DNA of 64,000 nucleotides. It comes from Endothia cerciana (lineage: Eukaryota > Ascomycota > Sordariomycetes > Diaporthales > Cryphonectriaceae). The position numbers and the translations under genes were made by a program. Location of the stretch: the NCBI GenBank assembly GCA_026119935.1, contig JALRMH010000080.1:31711-95710 (forward strand). Reading direction: 5' to 3'. The notes beneath the pieces were generated by a model. The model was not told the origin of the DNA. It searched no databases and saw nothing but the letters and a program-made list of their open reading frames with translations. Shown one piece after another: positions 10,711-24,368 of this stretch (positions are counted from its first letter, which is position 1; each line of letters starts with the position of its first letter).

Positions 10711-13700
10711 ATGCCTAAGGTCAACAGGCGCGCCAAGCTCGCGGAGCTCGCTGCTCTGCGGAAGTCGGGCAAGAAGGTCTTTGACTCGTACGAGGTCGAG
10801 GACGTCCAAGACCTATACGAGGAGGTCGACGAGGACCGCTACAAGAGGATTGTACGGGACCGTCTAAACCAGGATGACTTCGTCGTCGATGACAATGGCG
10901 AGGGATACGCCGACGATGGACGCGAGGAGTGGGATCGCGTTCACGTGTACGAGTCGGACAGTGAGGGCGATTTGCCTGTCCATGGCAAGGACCGCAAGAA
11001 GTGTGAGTACTGTAAGCTCTGGTACGCGCCGGAACGGCCCCTGATTTGCGAGAAATAGCCAAGAAGCAGCGCGAGGAAGACCAGGCCAAGCGTGATGCGA
11101 CAGACCGAAATATCAGCGACTTCTTCACAAAAGGTGCCGTCAAGGCTCAACCCAAGACAAAGGTCAGACGATAAAATCATATGGGACCCTGCGCTGGCAG
11201 ATACTAACACTCCTCCCAGGTTGTGAAGACGGAAGAGGACGACCAATTCCTGGCTAGTTTGTTGGGAGAGGTCGATCAGAACATACCAGTAGCCACACCT
11301 CGTCAGTCAAGGAAGAGGAACAGGTCTGCAGAGAGACGTCGAGCCCGCATCCCATCACCGGCCCCTGAACCTCGACGGCCTGTGCCCAAGAAGGTCAGAC
11401 TTAGTGAAGATGTTCTCCCAACCGCAGAAGTCGAGAACACCTTCATTGTCAATGACGACGATGCCTTCGTTCCCATGGACGAAGACGAGCCCCTGCCGGC
11501 CTCTCTCCCGGCAAATGATATCCCGTCAAGCGACCCAGCTCCTTCATCCCCAACCGTGAAGGTGGCAGAGCGCATGTCGAAACTGAGGGCTGATGCCCAA
11601 GATGACGAAGATGAGGATGAAGACATGATGGAAGTCGCCCACGCTGGTGCTATCACCGCGGCCAGTGTCAACCTTTCCGCGGCCAGGGTGCCCAAGAAGA
11701 TTGTTAAGGTTGACCCATACCCATCTCCTGCCAACTCCTCGCCGAATAAGGGTGCTCCAGAACCTGCGGTAGACCCCTCGGCATGGAACGACATCAACTC
11801 GAGACTGAATGTTGTCAGCAGCTCACCTGCTGAGTCAAGAGGCATTAACAAGATCGACTACAAAGATGCGATCGAGGAGGACGGCAGCCTCAACATGTTC
11901 TGGACTGACTACACCGAAGTCAACGGAAGCCTTTGCTTGTTTGGCAAAGTCTTGAACAAAAAGACAAATTCTTATGTCAGCTGTTTTGTCAAAGTTGATA
12001 ACATCTTGAGGAAGCTGTACTTCCTGCCCCGCGAGCATCGGGTGGTTGCTGGAGTTGAGACTTCGGACGAGGTCGGCATGATGGATGTCTACACAGAGAT
12101 TGATGCCCTCATGACGAAGATGAATGTTGGCATGTTCAAGATCAAGGGATGCACCAGGAAGTATGCCTTTGAGCTGCCAGACGTACCCAAAGAAGGACAA
12201 TACATGAAGCTCTTCTACCCATATACCAGTATGTCCTTCACAGGTCCACAAACCAGCCTCCCGCTGACACTTTGAAGAACCCCAGATCGACTCAGGCGCA
12301 AGTGGCGAGACGTTTTCGCGGGTTTTCGGATCCAACACCGCGCTCTTCGAGCAATTTGTGTTGTGGAAGAACATTATGGGGCCCTGCTGGCTCAAGATCA
12401 ACGACGCCGACTTTGGCACGCTGAAAAACGCGTCGCACTGCAGGCTAGAGGTGCTGGTTGAACACCCCAACATGATATCTCCCATGAGCGACTCTGACAA
12501 TCTTAATGCTCCTTCCTTGACACTGATGAGTATGGCTATGCGGACCACATTCAACGTTAAGGAGAACAAGCAGGAGATCTTGTCTATCAGTGCCAGGATA
12601 TACGAGAATGTCCTGCTCAGCGACACGACACCAGCAGACAAGCTTCCGTGTCGGACATTTACGCTCATTCGACCCAATGGCAACATGTTTCCAACGGGCT
12701 TTGAACAAGCAGCAAGAAATCGCAAGAGGGGTCTCATCAAGACCATGAAGCAGGAGACCGAAATGCTTTCATTCTTCCTGGCGCAGGTGGATGTTGTTGA
12801 CCCTGACGTGATTCTCGGTCATCAGCTGGAAGGAGTTGATTACTCTGTTCTGTTGAACAGGTTGTATGAGAAGAAGGTCCACCAATGGTCTCGTCTTGGA
12901 AGGCTCCGACGAACTCAGTGGCCGTCGTCGATTGGAAAGGTTGGTGGCAATGTCTTTGCTGAGCGTCAGATTATTGCTGGCCGCCTGCTTTGTGATCTCG
13001 CCAACGACGCTGGCAAGTCCGCCATGTACAGGTGCTCTACTTGGAGCTTGACGGAAATGTGCAGCCTTTACCTCTCGGGCAACAACAAGCGACAAGATGT
13101 TGACAATGAAGCGGCGTTGAAGTCGTCGGCGAACACCAAGGATGGTCTCCTGGATTATGTTTCCCATGTTGAGACGGATACATACTTCATCACAGCTCTG
13201 GCCTTAAAGGTGCAGTTGCTGCCACTGACCAAAGTCCTGACCAACTTGGCGGGTAACTCTTGGGCCAGGACTCTGACGGGTACCCGTGCCGAGAGAAATG
13301 AGTACATCTTGCTGCATGAATTTCACCGCAATAAATACATCTGTCCTGACAAACAGACTTTTCGAGGCCGGCAGCGTGTGGAAGAAGAGCATGCAGAGGA
13401 AGAGGCAGGTGAAGGCAAGAAGAAGGACAAGTACAAGGGTGGTCTCGTTTTCGAGCCCGAGAAGGGTCTCTACGACAAGTTCGTCCTAGTCATGGACTTC
13501 AACTCGCTGTACCCCTCCATCATCCAGGAGTTCAACATCTGTTTCACTACCGTGGATCGATCATCACTGGTACGCCATCGCCCAATGAGAATTTGTCGAG
13601 TCACTGCTAATATTTTCACAGTCTGAAGATGAAGAAGCCGTACCAGAAGTGCCAACAGAACAGGAACAAGGCATTCTACCCAGACTCATTGCAAACCTCG

Positions 13701-15364
13701 TTAGCCGCCGACGACAAGTGAAGAGCCTGATGAAAGCCAAAAATGCGACGGCCGAAGAGTTGGCGACGTGGGACATCAAGCAGCTTGCCTTGAAATTGAC
13801 GGCCAACTCCATGTACGGATGCTTGGGCTATACCAAGTCACGATTCTATGCCCGTCCACTGGCTGTCCTGACCACCTACAAGGGCCGTGAGATTCTGCGA
13901 AGTACCAAGGAGCTTGCAGAGAGCAACTCGCTCCAGGTCATCTACGGTGACACTGACTCCGTCATGATCAATGCCAACGTGGACAACGTTCAAGACGCCT
14001 TCAGTGTGGGCCAAGAGTTCAAGAAGGCCGTCAATGAGCGTTATAGGCTCCTGGAGATTGACATCGACAATGTCTTCAGACGCATTCTTCTTCAGAACAA
14101 GAAGAAATATGCTGCCATCAACCTTGTTGAATCTGATGGCAAGTTCATCGAGAAGATGGAAGTCAAGGGTCTCGATATGAAGCGTCGAGAGTACTGTGGT
14201 CTGTCAAAGGAGATCTCCAGCCGACTGTTGAACGAGATCCTCTCTGGTGATGACACTGAGGTGTCTATTCAACGCATCCACGAATACCTGCGAGAGACTG
14301 CGGGCAAAATGCGAGAGCAGGCCATCTCAGCTCAGAAGTACATCATCTTTACGCAACTTGGTAAGGCGCCGAAGGAGTACCCGAACGCGGACTCTATGCC
14401 TCAAGTTCAGGTGGCTTTGCGGGAGCTTGCACGGGGCAAGACCATCAGGAAGGGCGATGTCATTTCATACATCATCACTGGTGACAGCAAGGGCTCGGAC
14501 TCGGTCGCAAAGCGTGCCTACACTCCGCAGGACGTTCTCAAGGCTGACTCAGGCCTGGTGCCGGATGTGGAGTGGTACATCGGCAAGCAGATCTTCCCAC
14601 CCGTCGAGCGTCTCTGCGCCAACATCCACAGCACATCCACAGCACAACTGGCCGAGTGTCTCGGCCTCGACATCCGCCGCTATGCCAACAACGTCAGCAA
14701 CTCGCCGAACGGCAACAACAACGACCTCGAGATCCACCCTCTCGAGTCCCAGATCCCTGACGAGGTGCGCTTCCGTAACTGTGCCCGTCTCCAGCTGCGC
14801 TGCCGTTCATGTAAGACCACCTCCGCCTTCGAGGGCCTCCTCGCCAGCCTGGATCGCGTCACCCCCGCTGGTGTGTCTTGCGGCTCATGCAGTACGACAA
14901 TGTCCACGCTCTCCATGGTCGCACAAGTTGAGCGCGCCATCCGCACAGCCACGGCGCGATACTACGAGGGTTGGCTGGTCTGTGACGACAGCAGCTGTGG
15001 CAATCGCACGCGGCAGATGAGCGTCTACGGAAGCCGATGTTTGGGCCCCAAAGGTCTCGCGCGGGACTGTCTAGGCCGCATGCGCTACGAATACTCAGAG
15101 CGTGATATCTATAACCAGCTTGTCTATTTTGCTAGCCTTTTTGACGTTGACAAGGCGAGGGCGAAGGCTGATCCCAGTGGTGACAGAGCTGAGGGTGTTG
15201 TTGCTGATAGGGAGACGAGGGACAAGATTCTTGTGCTTGCAGAGCACAACCGCACGAGATTCGGCACACTCAAGGGTGTGGTGGATCGCTATCTGGACAA
15301 GTGTGGAAGGCAGTGGGTTGCCATGGATAACCTGTTTGCCAAGTTGGGCTTCACGGCGACTTGA
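10711..15364 (+). CDS. POL1: DNA polymerase alpha catalytic subunit
   Basis: This family-B polymerase extends primase RNA primers at replication origins and Okazaki fragments. Five exons are inferred: 10711-11002, 11059-11162, 11220-12228, 12278-13569 and 13622-15364 (introns 49-57 bp), giving 1479 aa, the usual size. The acidic N terminus (SDFFTKG near residue 120) is that of Pol alpha. Catalytic motifs are intact: motif A DFNSLYPSI (~875), motif B KLTANSMYGCLGY (~957) and motif C YGDTDS (~1006), with KKKYAA following. The C terminus carries the two Cys modules (CRSC..CGSC, then a second set ending near LARDC) that bind the B subunit and primase. The start is ACCACCATGCC, with a strong context. 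Confidence 0.95.
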
Positions 15365-16515
15365 AGTGGTGTATGGGCTGTGTGCATGGATGGCTGTGAT
15401 CGGTTGTTTATATATGTGGTTGGATGGTCTGTCTAGGTCTTTGTTGTCCTAATAAGGAAACCATAGCACTTGTCCATCGTCGTTTGCTCATTGTGGAGTC
15501 AGTGGCGATAGTTTCTCTGACCCGCATCTATGATATTTTTTCTTTTCAAAAACACTGTATCCTCAAGGCTCCCTATCCAGTTCAGTTCGATATTCGCAGT
15601 ATTTACATAGTCACACTATTAGTCCCTCGGGCATACACGACGGTGCTCACATGGAGGATTTCTCGACCTGAAGATCATCGACGTTTGTGTATTAGCCATG
15701 CTAGCCATATAATAACACACTGCAAATAAGCAGGAAAAAAGAACGCTCCCTTTTAGAAGAACTGGGATAGTTCCTTCTGCTGCACCTAGCTACCCTCCGA
15801 ATTAGACGTGATAATCGAACTGGTATACACAGGGGCCTCTCCTTCCGGTAAGAAGCTGCTCCTCTACATCCTCAAGCCTAGAAAAGGGCTTGGGAACTTC
15901 TCCCGGCCATATGCGGGAGAGGAGCAAAGCTATCCAGCTAGCTAGCAGCAGCAGAATAGGGCTATTGCTAGCTGATAAGAGAGGACTGGTAGGTGAGACA
16001 CCTGATTTCAAAGGGCCCGCAAATCCCCAGGAAAGGCTCCGGCTCTCAGTCGTATCCATCTAGCCACTATTCTTCGATCGCTGGATACTATGATGCTTAG
16101 TCGTTGTGACAGTCCTCAAAAGTGGTATCCCATTCATCACCAGCATCCCGTCGTGTCCTTGCCATCCTTTGCACTCTCAAGTAATGCCGGCGTCAAGGGA
16201 ATTCTCCAATGTGGGGGCCAAATGGTAAGGACCAATTCCACCTTGTGGGGAAGAAAAAAACAAAAGGACGTATAACAGAGTGCCCGCGGAACGAGGATGA
16301 AATGATCAAGAGTAGAGAGCTCGTCCGATCTCGAATGCGGGCGAGCCATATGTCTATGCCGCTAAGGTATCTTAGAAAAGGGTTGAAATCTGGCCAACTT
16401 TTAGACATGTGTTTTCCCCGCCGTAAATGCAGAAACCGCCTGCCCAGTCTAGTTGTGTAATGAATGCTCTAATGCATAGTTCGGATGTGGAATGGAAAGG
16501 GGACCAGTAGACCTC
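15365..16515. other. Intergenic space between convergent POL1 and eIF4G
   Basis: This 1.15-kb stretch has no supported gene. Part of it (about 15790-16060) is unusually rich in CTAG/GCTAGC words and carries an open frame with no recognisable similarity; it may be an old transposon relic. The rest looks like 3' flanking sequence. Confidence 0.45.
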
Positions 16516-19500
16516 CTACTGCGCAGACGAGGCAGGCTTAGCATGGTGAAGCGCAGGAGACGCTGCCGTGGAAGGAGGCGAGGCTGGGTTCTCCGATTCC
16601 CCGGACATGTTGGCGAGGGCACTAATACTATGTCAACTCCATGTGCTTCTCGGCGCGATGGGCTGTAGCGGGTTGATTACTTACGCAAATGCATTTACGG
16701 ATGCCTGAGTGGGGGGAGTTCCTGTTCGAGAGGAAGCGCCGGAGTCCTCAGCACCACGAGTCAGTGCGCCGCCAGGACCCAGCTTGCGACCGCTACTGCT
16801 TCGGGAGTTGAACATCGGGGTTGGTCCCAGGCTAATGTTGCCGCTAGCAGCCCGTGAAGACTGTGTCTTGATACGACGAAGATCATCCATACCCACCGTG
16901 TTGGAGGCAGGGGGGTGGAAGCTTCCGTATGAGTTGCGCGCATCGCCGCGGCCAAACTGAGCTCGACCGCCAGGTTGATTTCGGGTGTTGCTTCGTGAAG
17001 CCTCAGCAGCCTTTGCGGCGGCAGCAGCCTCGGCCTGATAAGAATTAGTATATGATTGGTCAAACACGTAAAGATCAGGATGTCCTCTTGTGTGACTTAC
17101 ATCAGCTCGAACTTCCTCAAGTGTCTTCGGACCCTTGGGGCCATCCTTGGACTGCCACTTCGCCTTGCGCAAGTCAATGATGTCCAAGAGCATGAACTTG
17201 AGCCGACTGGGTAACTCTGTCTCGACCAAGTTTGAGATGCGCTCGAAGTAGGCATTCATCATGGCGTTGCCCTTCTCGGTACTGTCAAGATTGGCACCGA
17301 TAGTACGCAACAACTTGGTCAGTGACTCGATTTCAGCCTCGTCGGGCTCATCCTTGAAGTCGAGAAGCTTGCGCACACACTCGTGCATGATGCGCTCCGT
17401 GAGCATACCGAGCTTGAAGAGCTCACCAATGAATTGGACGAGACCAAGGCCGCGGCGCTTGATCGCCATGGCTTTGTAATACTCTTCCGACATCATGGTC
17501 ATTTCCTTGGACTCGCCCTCCTTGGGCTCGGGCATGTCGACATTCCAGCCGCGCTCGAAGTCCTCCTGACATCGGTTGAGGAGGTACTTTCGGAACAGAG
17601 CGCCACCACTAACGACGTTTCCATTCTTGTCGGTGATGGTGACATCCTTCACTTCGGGGCTCATGGTCTCTAGCATGCGCTTGCAGAACTTGGCATACAT
17701 CGCAGCCCAGTGAGCCTCGTCAGTGGCCTTCTCGAACGTGAGCTGGATGACCTGTCTCAGAGTGCGCCCGTCTTGTTCGTCCTTCGACTGTGCAGCGATC
17801 TGCAGAATCTGCTCCGAGATCCTGTCAAAGTTCTCTGGCGTCATCTTGTTCAGCGCCGCCTTGACCTTGCGCTGGACAGTCTCGGGATCGAGAAGATTGC
17901 TACCCGGCGCGGGCTGCTGGGCATTCCGAGTCAGACTCATCGGCTTCCATCCAGTGGACGAAGTAGTAATAGGCTTGAGATCCACCCCCGCCGTAAGAGG
18001 CATGGTCGCAGCAAGCTTGGATTCGTTCTGACCACCGTAGCCTTTCCCTGGTTTGCTGCCACCACGAGTTTGATTCCTGCTTCCAGTCCGGGAGTTAGAG
18101 AGACCCAAGCTGGATGACTGCCGTGCCATATTGCTGGTTCCCGGGAAAGCACCGCCACGGCCAAATGAGGCCATGGGGCCGCTCATGGCTGGACGAGCCA
18201 TCTGCCCCTGGGACATGGCGAATCGCTGGTCGGACGTGGTACCCGGGGGAAGAGGCTTTCCAGAAGGCTGGGTGAATGAGCCAAAAGCTCCGGACGGCTT
18301 AGACCCTTGCCGCACTTGACCCGCCCCTGAACCTCTAGTTGAAGCAGATCGCGAACCGTCCGAGTCGCCGATCAAGGTCTTGACTTGCTGAGAGAACTCA
18401 ACAGAAGGCTGTTCTGTGAACACCTTTTGGAATTGTAGCAGGAAAGCAGAGTCGTACTTGAAGGAGCCACCCTTCTTGGCAGCCGCGGCGTTGGTCGCTG
18501 GGTTGGGACTGGCAATGCCGACTGGGTACTTGATCTCATCCCTGATGGTCAAGAATCTTGCTGACTTCAGGGCCTGCATTGCTGCACTTGGAGGCGGTGC
18601 CTCAACACTGCCCGTCTTCAGCGGTGCCAGATTCAGGGCGGCAGGCCGGCGGTCCTTGCCTGTAGATTTCGCAGACGAGGGCGCAGACCCTGGCGAGGTC
18701 GCATCCCTGGAGCTGTTGATGGTAAGTTTGGACAGCTTGTCGGCTGCAGCATTTGCACCGCCTGATGCGTCCTTCTTCTGAGAACCCGTAAGATCGGAAA
18801 TCTTTCCTGCCAGCAGCTCGGAAACCGATGTAGCCTCGCCGCCCACTCGCGCCTGCTCTCGGGCTTTCTCCCTCTCCTCTTCAAGACGTTCCATCTCGCG
18901 TTCTTGTTCGCGGAGCTTGCGATCGTTCTCGGCCGAAGCAGCGAGTCGCTCCTCGTCGGCTTTCTTCTTCGCGGCCTCTTTCTCCACGGCTTTCCTTGCC
19001 GAGATCTCAGCCTGCTCTGCTTCTCTGCGGGCATCCTCTTCCTCCATCTCACGGATTATTCTCTCCATGTATTCGTCCTCAGTCTCCGCGGGGGGCTCGT
19101 CAGCCTTGGCGGTAGAATCGGTCTTCACCTCCTCGACCTTGGGCTCTGTCTCGTCCTTGGCCTTCTCCTCAACCTCGGCCTCGGGCTGAGTCTCTGCCGG
19201 CTCTGCGACCTTGACGTCGACGGCCTTCGGCTCACTTTGCACTTGCTCCTCCTCCACCTTGTCCTCGTCAGCATTAGCCTTGGCCTCGCCCTCAACCGCA
19301 GCCTTGTCGTCGGTCTTGGTAGCCTCTTCCTCCCTTGACTTCTTTACCGCTTCCAGGAATGCGGCCTTGATCTCATCTGGCTTAGCCGTGGACGTGCTCT
19401 CATTGCGAGAGTGCGTGGAAGGAGTGTCAGCCTTGGGGGGTGGCGTCGGTGTCGAGGCGATAACGGGCGGAGTCTTGGACTGCTGAATGCTCGGTACTGG

Positions 19501-21291
19501 TGACGCCGAGGCCTTCAGAGTCTTGAGATCAACTGCCTTGCCGTCAGAGCTCTGAATGGTGACCGCCTTGCTTTTGGGTCGTATAAACTGGGTAGTCGGC
19601 GTCGACGATGCGATGACGGGTCCTTTCTGAGCTTGAGGAGGCGCTGAAAAGCCCATCGGGCCCTGGTTGCCAGTGCTAGAAGCTGGTCGTTCAGACATCT
19701 GAGAGTTATTACGAGACATGGGTTGACCGGTGGGGGCAGGATATGGGGCACCATAAGGGTGGGGGAAAGGCCCAGGAGCGGGCGAGCCTGGCGGGTACAT
19801 CGGGGGGTTGTACGGAGGCACAGGCATGAAAGGAGCCCTGTTAGGATCAAACGGGGCTCCGTAACCGTAGTTCTGTTTAGTCTCTGTCAGCAAATGCTTA
19901 ACGCGTTCGAAGCCTTCCGGGCCTGGGGCGAGATCCAAGACTGGAGCTTGCGAGATCTGGGTAGATGGAAGCGGCGCTTGATGCTCAAGCAGCGGGCCGC
20001 GGCCACGATAGGGGCGGTCGTAGCCGGCTGAAGAGCCCTGCCGCTTACTCAAGCGGCCAGACTTGCTAGAGAAGTCTTGGTTTGGGTGGTTGAAAGAAGG
20101 ATCCGGCTGCCAGAATTGTTTGTTCTCGAAATTCCCGCGAGCTCCCTTCTTCCTGAACGATCTCTGGTGACTGAAAGGAAAGATATTGTCTTGTGAAAAT
20201 GGGGTCATTACTTGTTGGAAACCGCCACCGCTCATGGGTGGACCGTATTGATGAGCATAGGTCCCATGTGGTGAAGGTACGGGTATCGCTGCATTCATGT
20301 TCGGAGTGCCTTGGCCGGGCATGGCGTGAGGCATGGCAGGGCTACCTCGAGCCGGTTGAGGTGAGTTGGGGTATTGCAAACCGCCGCGGCCAAAATTTTG
20401 AGGAGCCATCCCGCCGCGACCCTGATTGTGAGGGCCTCGGTACTGGTTGTTGGGACCAGGAGGAGGGTAACCCATCTGCCCGCCCATCTGGGGGTTGCCG
20501 AATTGGGGATTGAAACTTCTGCTTCGTCCGCCCTGGGCAAAGCCGCCCCGGTTCGAGCCCGGGCCGCCGTGGTGGCCCATGTCGCTGTGCTGTGAGACTG
20601 TCGAGTCTCTCCTGTTATGGATGGACATTTGCATGGAGTTCGGGCGCATAGCCATCCGCTGCGAAGACGTTAGCACGTTCCGGAGCACGTTCGAGGGAGC
20701 TGGAGGGATGAGGCGCGAGTGTTCCGGCTGAGCCCGCACACAACTTACGTCGCCGTCATTGGTAAAGCTACCGATCTTGAACGAGTTGTCCGTGGCACCA
20801 GGCTTCCCACCACTGGCAGACGGCTGAGGGATAGGTGATGGACTGTGGGCAGGCGAGGGGATCCGTCCGGCAATCCCGATGGGTTGGGCTTGAGCAGGTT
20901 GAGGAGTCTTGTCGTAGCCGAATTGTATGCTGGAGCCCGTAGTCTTTGGGTTGTAGCCGTTATTGCCCGGGGCGGCTATGGTGACGGAGCCGTTGCGGCT
21001 GTGGTTTGCCGAGTCTCCATTGAGGCTGGAAGTCCCGTTCGCGATAGTCGGAACGGCCGGGGAGATAGACTGCCGTCCTCCATTCAGGTTGGACGCAGAG
21101 TCAGTTTTGGCATTTTGAGAGGGGCCAGCCGAGGAGCCAGCCACCAGGGGTGGGTTGGCACCGGTCACGACCAGCGGCGTCGAGGCAGGCTTCTTCGTGG
21201 CACCAGCGGCAGAGGCATACGAAGGAGCCGTCGAGGCAGCAGTGGTATTCGGCGCCGGGGTGGTAGAGGGTTGACTCGCAGTGGAAGTCAT
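16516..21291 (-). CDS. Translation initiation factor eIF4G
   Basis: This scaffold of the eIF4F cap-binding complex bridges eIF4E, eIF4A and PABP. Four exons are inferred: 21291-20749, 20658-17101, 17034-16685 and 16621-16516, for 1518 aa. Introns 20659-20748 (90 bp) and 17035-17100 (66 bp) are in frame and free of stops but have perfect GTAAGT donors and CTAAC/ACTAAT branches. The third donor, GC/GTAAGT, creates a TAA just past the exon; splicing across 16622-16684 adds a 35-residue tail ending KPASSAQ. The N-terminal half is low-complexity (Gly/Pro/Asn/Gln). Residues ~640-850 are a charged coiled-coil segment. YDSAFLL near 913 fits the eIF4E-binding YxxxxL pattern. The MIF4G domain starts near 1100. 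Confidence 0.9.
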
Positions 21292-22270
21292 ATGTAAGAT
21301 CGGTACGTCGAAGACGGTGTCGATGGGGATTCGCGCGATCGCAGGAGGTGAGGCTTGGTCGCAGAGGGATCGACGGGTTTGTCGTGTCGAATGCCAAGGC
21401 CGCGACTTGGGAGGGATCGTGGCTGCTCAAGTATTCGACGCAGGGAGAAAACCAGTGACTGCGACTGGGGGTATGACCGCTGGAAGCGTCCGCGTGAAGA
21501 AGAGAACAGGCGCTGCCGTTGGGTTGACGATGAACGAGTCACGTTTGGAGAGAAGTCCGCACTGACGGATGGATTGAGGCGGGTGATGTCGCAGGTTCCG
21601 ACCTTGACTCCGCGAGGACGCTAGGTCACCGCCAGGTATCGAAGGTGAGGTGGAAGTGAGAGCGCCGCAGACTGATCGGTCTGGAAGATGAATCCGCCGA
21701 TCGTCGACTCAACAAAGGACGAGCACGAGGTGCGTCGGCTTGGAGTGTTTCCCACGATGGTGGTTGGTGTTGGGCGTTGGTTGATGGGTGGGTGGTCCGT
21801 CCGCAAATCGAAGAGATAGACGGGCAGAGGACACAGGCGGATGGAGTGGAGATGCAAGAAGTCTGGGGAAAATGAATTCCTTGACCTGCAGAGTCCAGTC
21901 CAAATGAATTAGAAGGGACGAAGGATTATCTACCACGTCCTGTTCCTGTGGAATAGGGTGGTGAGGTAGATGGATTTCGGGTATCCGAGGAGGTTTGGTA
22001 AGAGAGAGAGAGGAGAGAAGAGGCTCGAATTTTTTTTGGCCGTCTGGGGATGAAGTGCAGAGAGTGGATGGCCGATCCTGTTTGGTCGCAGTAGTAGGAG
22101 ACAGGGTTGGGCCAGAGGGTGGGCGGGCAGGGTTCTGGGTTGGTACGGCGCCGTAGGAAGTTTTGGTGTGGGAGTGCGAAAAATTGTGGATGGTGGAGGT
22201 TTTGGGGGGTACAAAGTACTGTCCTGCCAGCGTATCTCCAGGTCCAGCGACAACCCTACAAGCCCTTGGC
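21292..22270 (-). promoter_or_regulatory. eIF4G 5' leader and promoter region
   Basis: About 1 kb upstream of the eIF4G ATG holds GA/CT-rich blocks (around 21990-22020 on this strand) and only short open frames, consistent with a long 5' UTR and promoter. A leader intron is possible but not claimed. Confidence 0.4.
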
Positions 22271-23007
22271 AACAGGTGAGCTCTGAGGCTAAAGGCGCCC
22301 TAAGGTTCCCTGGACGGTCGCCGCCGGTCACTGCTGCTCCACAGGTTTGGGCACTTTCGTGTATTTCTTGCGACAGGTGGTCCGTGCTTCCCCGACCAAC
22401 CCAACGTGCCATGCATGGTACATAGTATAGCAACCTCACCAATGAATGTATCTCTGATGGCGATAACTCATACAATTGCTCTGAGATGCAGAGCAGTCCC
22501 ATCGGGCTGGTGAGTAGATATTTCCGATCATCCACTGGGACCTGCACAGCTCCTCATGGATTCTCTGCTTATTATTTCAAGAGGTATTACAATGCGTGCC
22601 CGTACGGTGTGGCGTGTACCTCCACGGGAGTAGGAAAAAAAGACTGGCCTGTGATGTATTCGACGGCAACTCAGCACCTCAAATACCAAAGGTCCGGGCG
22701 ACAGCAGATGACCGGAGTAGTCCTGGCACTGAAGACGGCCATTTACCACACATGAACTCGATACTATAAGACATGCCTGCGTGTCCAAGCGCTGTCTCGC
22801 CCGTTACAAATCCACTGTACAAAGTAGCATTGGCGATAATCCGTATCGCCGAGAGTAGATCCGTTTGACGACTGCAGTATTACTCCGTGCAGAGGTAAGC
22901 TCCGTGAGGCCACCTCGATCTATTGCCTGCCAAGAGCTTGACTGCGGTTTTCCCCCCTGCCCATATCATGTCCCCTCTCAGGCATACTCGCGATCTTGTA
23001 AACCAAG

Positions 23008-23032
23008 AAAAAAAAAAAAAAAAAAAAAAAAA
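23008..23032. repeat. Poly(A) tract, 25 A
   Basis: An uninterrupted run of 25 A. A 21-T run lies ~500 bp downstream in the opposite sense. Confidence 0.9.
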
Positions 23033-23529
23033 GCCGGCATATTTGAGTATTCACTAATATGCTAAATTCGGACACTGAAGCGGCGAAACGGACGGGGGGG
23101 TTTTATGTGACATGGGTTATCGCGTTTCCAAACGCGCTAAGAATTTTCCTTAAAAGAAAAGAAGAAGAAAAAGGGTACGTGTTGGGGCCCGGCCCCCGCG
23201 TCCCGCGTTTGATGAGCCCTCGTTAACATCCTTGTCCTGCCCTTTTCTTTTCCCCACGGGATCCCTTCTGTCCCTTCGTGACCCCAGGCCCTCCCCTTTG
23301 TCTGGTCCCCTCGATCACCCCCCCCCCGGCGAGACGTCGGAACCATTCGGTTGTCCCCTGCACCCATCGTCTTGGGTATTGTTTGCCCTGGATGTTCTAG
23401 ACGGACTTTCGTACATCTCGGACGAGGCCGTGTTGGGTAGCACAACAGGCCAGATCTGAGCTTGGCCCCTTGGAGATGGTCTAGACACGGTGGTAGCGAT
23501 AGCCTCATGCGGTCCGGGCAGACAGGGCC

Positions 23530-23550
23530 TTTTTTTTTTTTTTTTTTTTT
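23530..23550. repeat. Poly(T) tract, 21 T
   Basis: An uninterrupted run of 21 T. Together with the A run it brackets a ~500-bp G/C-rich segment without coding signal. Confidence 0.9.
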
Positions 23551-24368
23551 CCTTTCTGTTCTTACCCACGCACTGTTGTACTTCACTTCACACCGCACCG
23601 CGTTCAACATCACTTATGATATGTGTTGGCGGGGCCGTCGTTCCGGGCAACAGATGGTGGTCCTGGCTGCTCTGGTCCCACTGTGGATATACTAACGTCA
23701 CTGGCCAGTCCTTCAAGAATTCCTACTGTACCGGCCTGCTGCTCGCTGACAGGATGTGGCTCTGGCTTGTGACTGATGCAGCGCCACTGGCAGCTCCGTC
23801 CAAGCGATTAAAGACCCCGGTTCTCCGACGACGTAGGAGGTCATCAAAAAGGAGGGAACGGGAATTGCAGTAGTCCGGTACACAGAGCCCACGCAGATCG
23901 ACAGCCTATCGACAAATCTGTCGAAATAGACTCTGCAATCCAAGGGTGTTGTGCATCTGCAAAATGACGACAACACTTTCCAGAGCAAGCAAGCGGCGGA
24001 CTGGGACGAACTCGATCTGCCTCTGTGTGCCACCGGTGGCGGGAGCTGAGCCCTTACAAGCCACAGGTCATCAAAGCTCTGTGTAGGGTTTAGACCTCGT
24101 GTCTCACGAGTTGTAGTGTGCGTGTCTGGACGAGGCGCTGTTAGTCCGCCTGTGACCCGCGGCCCTAAAGTGCCTAGACCCGGTACGTACTCCAGCCTCA
24201 AGTTGACTCCGGTGTTTGTGGCTGTACGATGACTGCTGTTTTGACGGAGTGGCTTGTACTCATTTTCTGCTCCAGCATTTTTGATGGGGGAGATATCTAC
24301 TAGTTACCTGTGGTCCTTGCCACCTGATACCAAACATGATAGAAGGGCATCTGCACCCTGCCGCTTTG

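Noticed and set aside
18633..19486. Long plus-strand open frames opposite eIF4G
   Set aside because: Shadow frames of the charged, codon-biased eIF4G segment. Ser/Leu-rich with no domains.
20171..20211. Possible 41-nt intron in eIF4G (GTAATG to CCTTTCAG)
   Set aside because: Removing it breaks the reading frame, and the retained sequence is compatible with the low-complexity region.
22990..23613. Open frames through poly(A)/poly(T)
   Set aside because: They consist largely of Lys or Phe runs from homopolymers.
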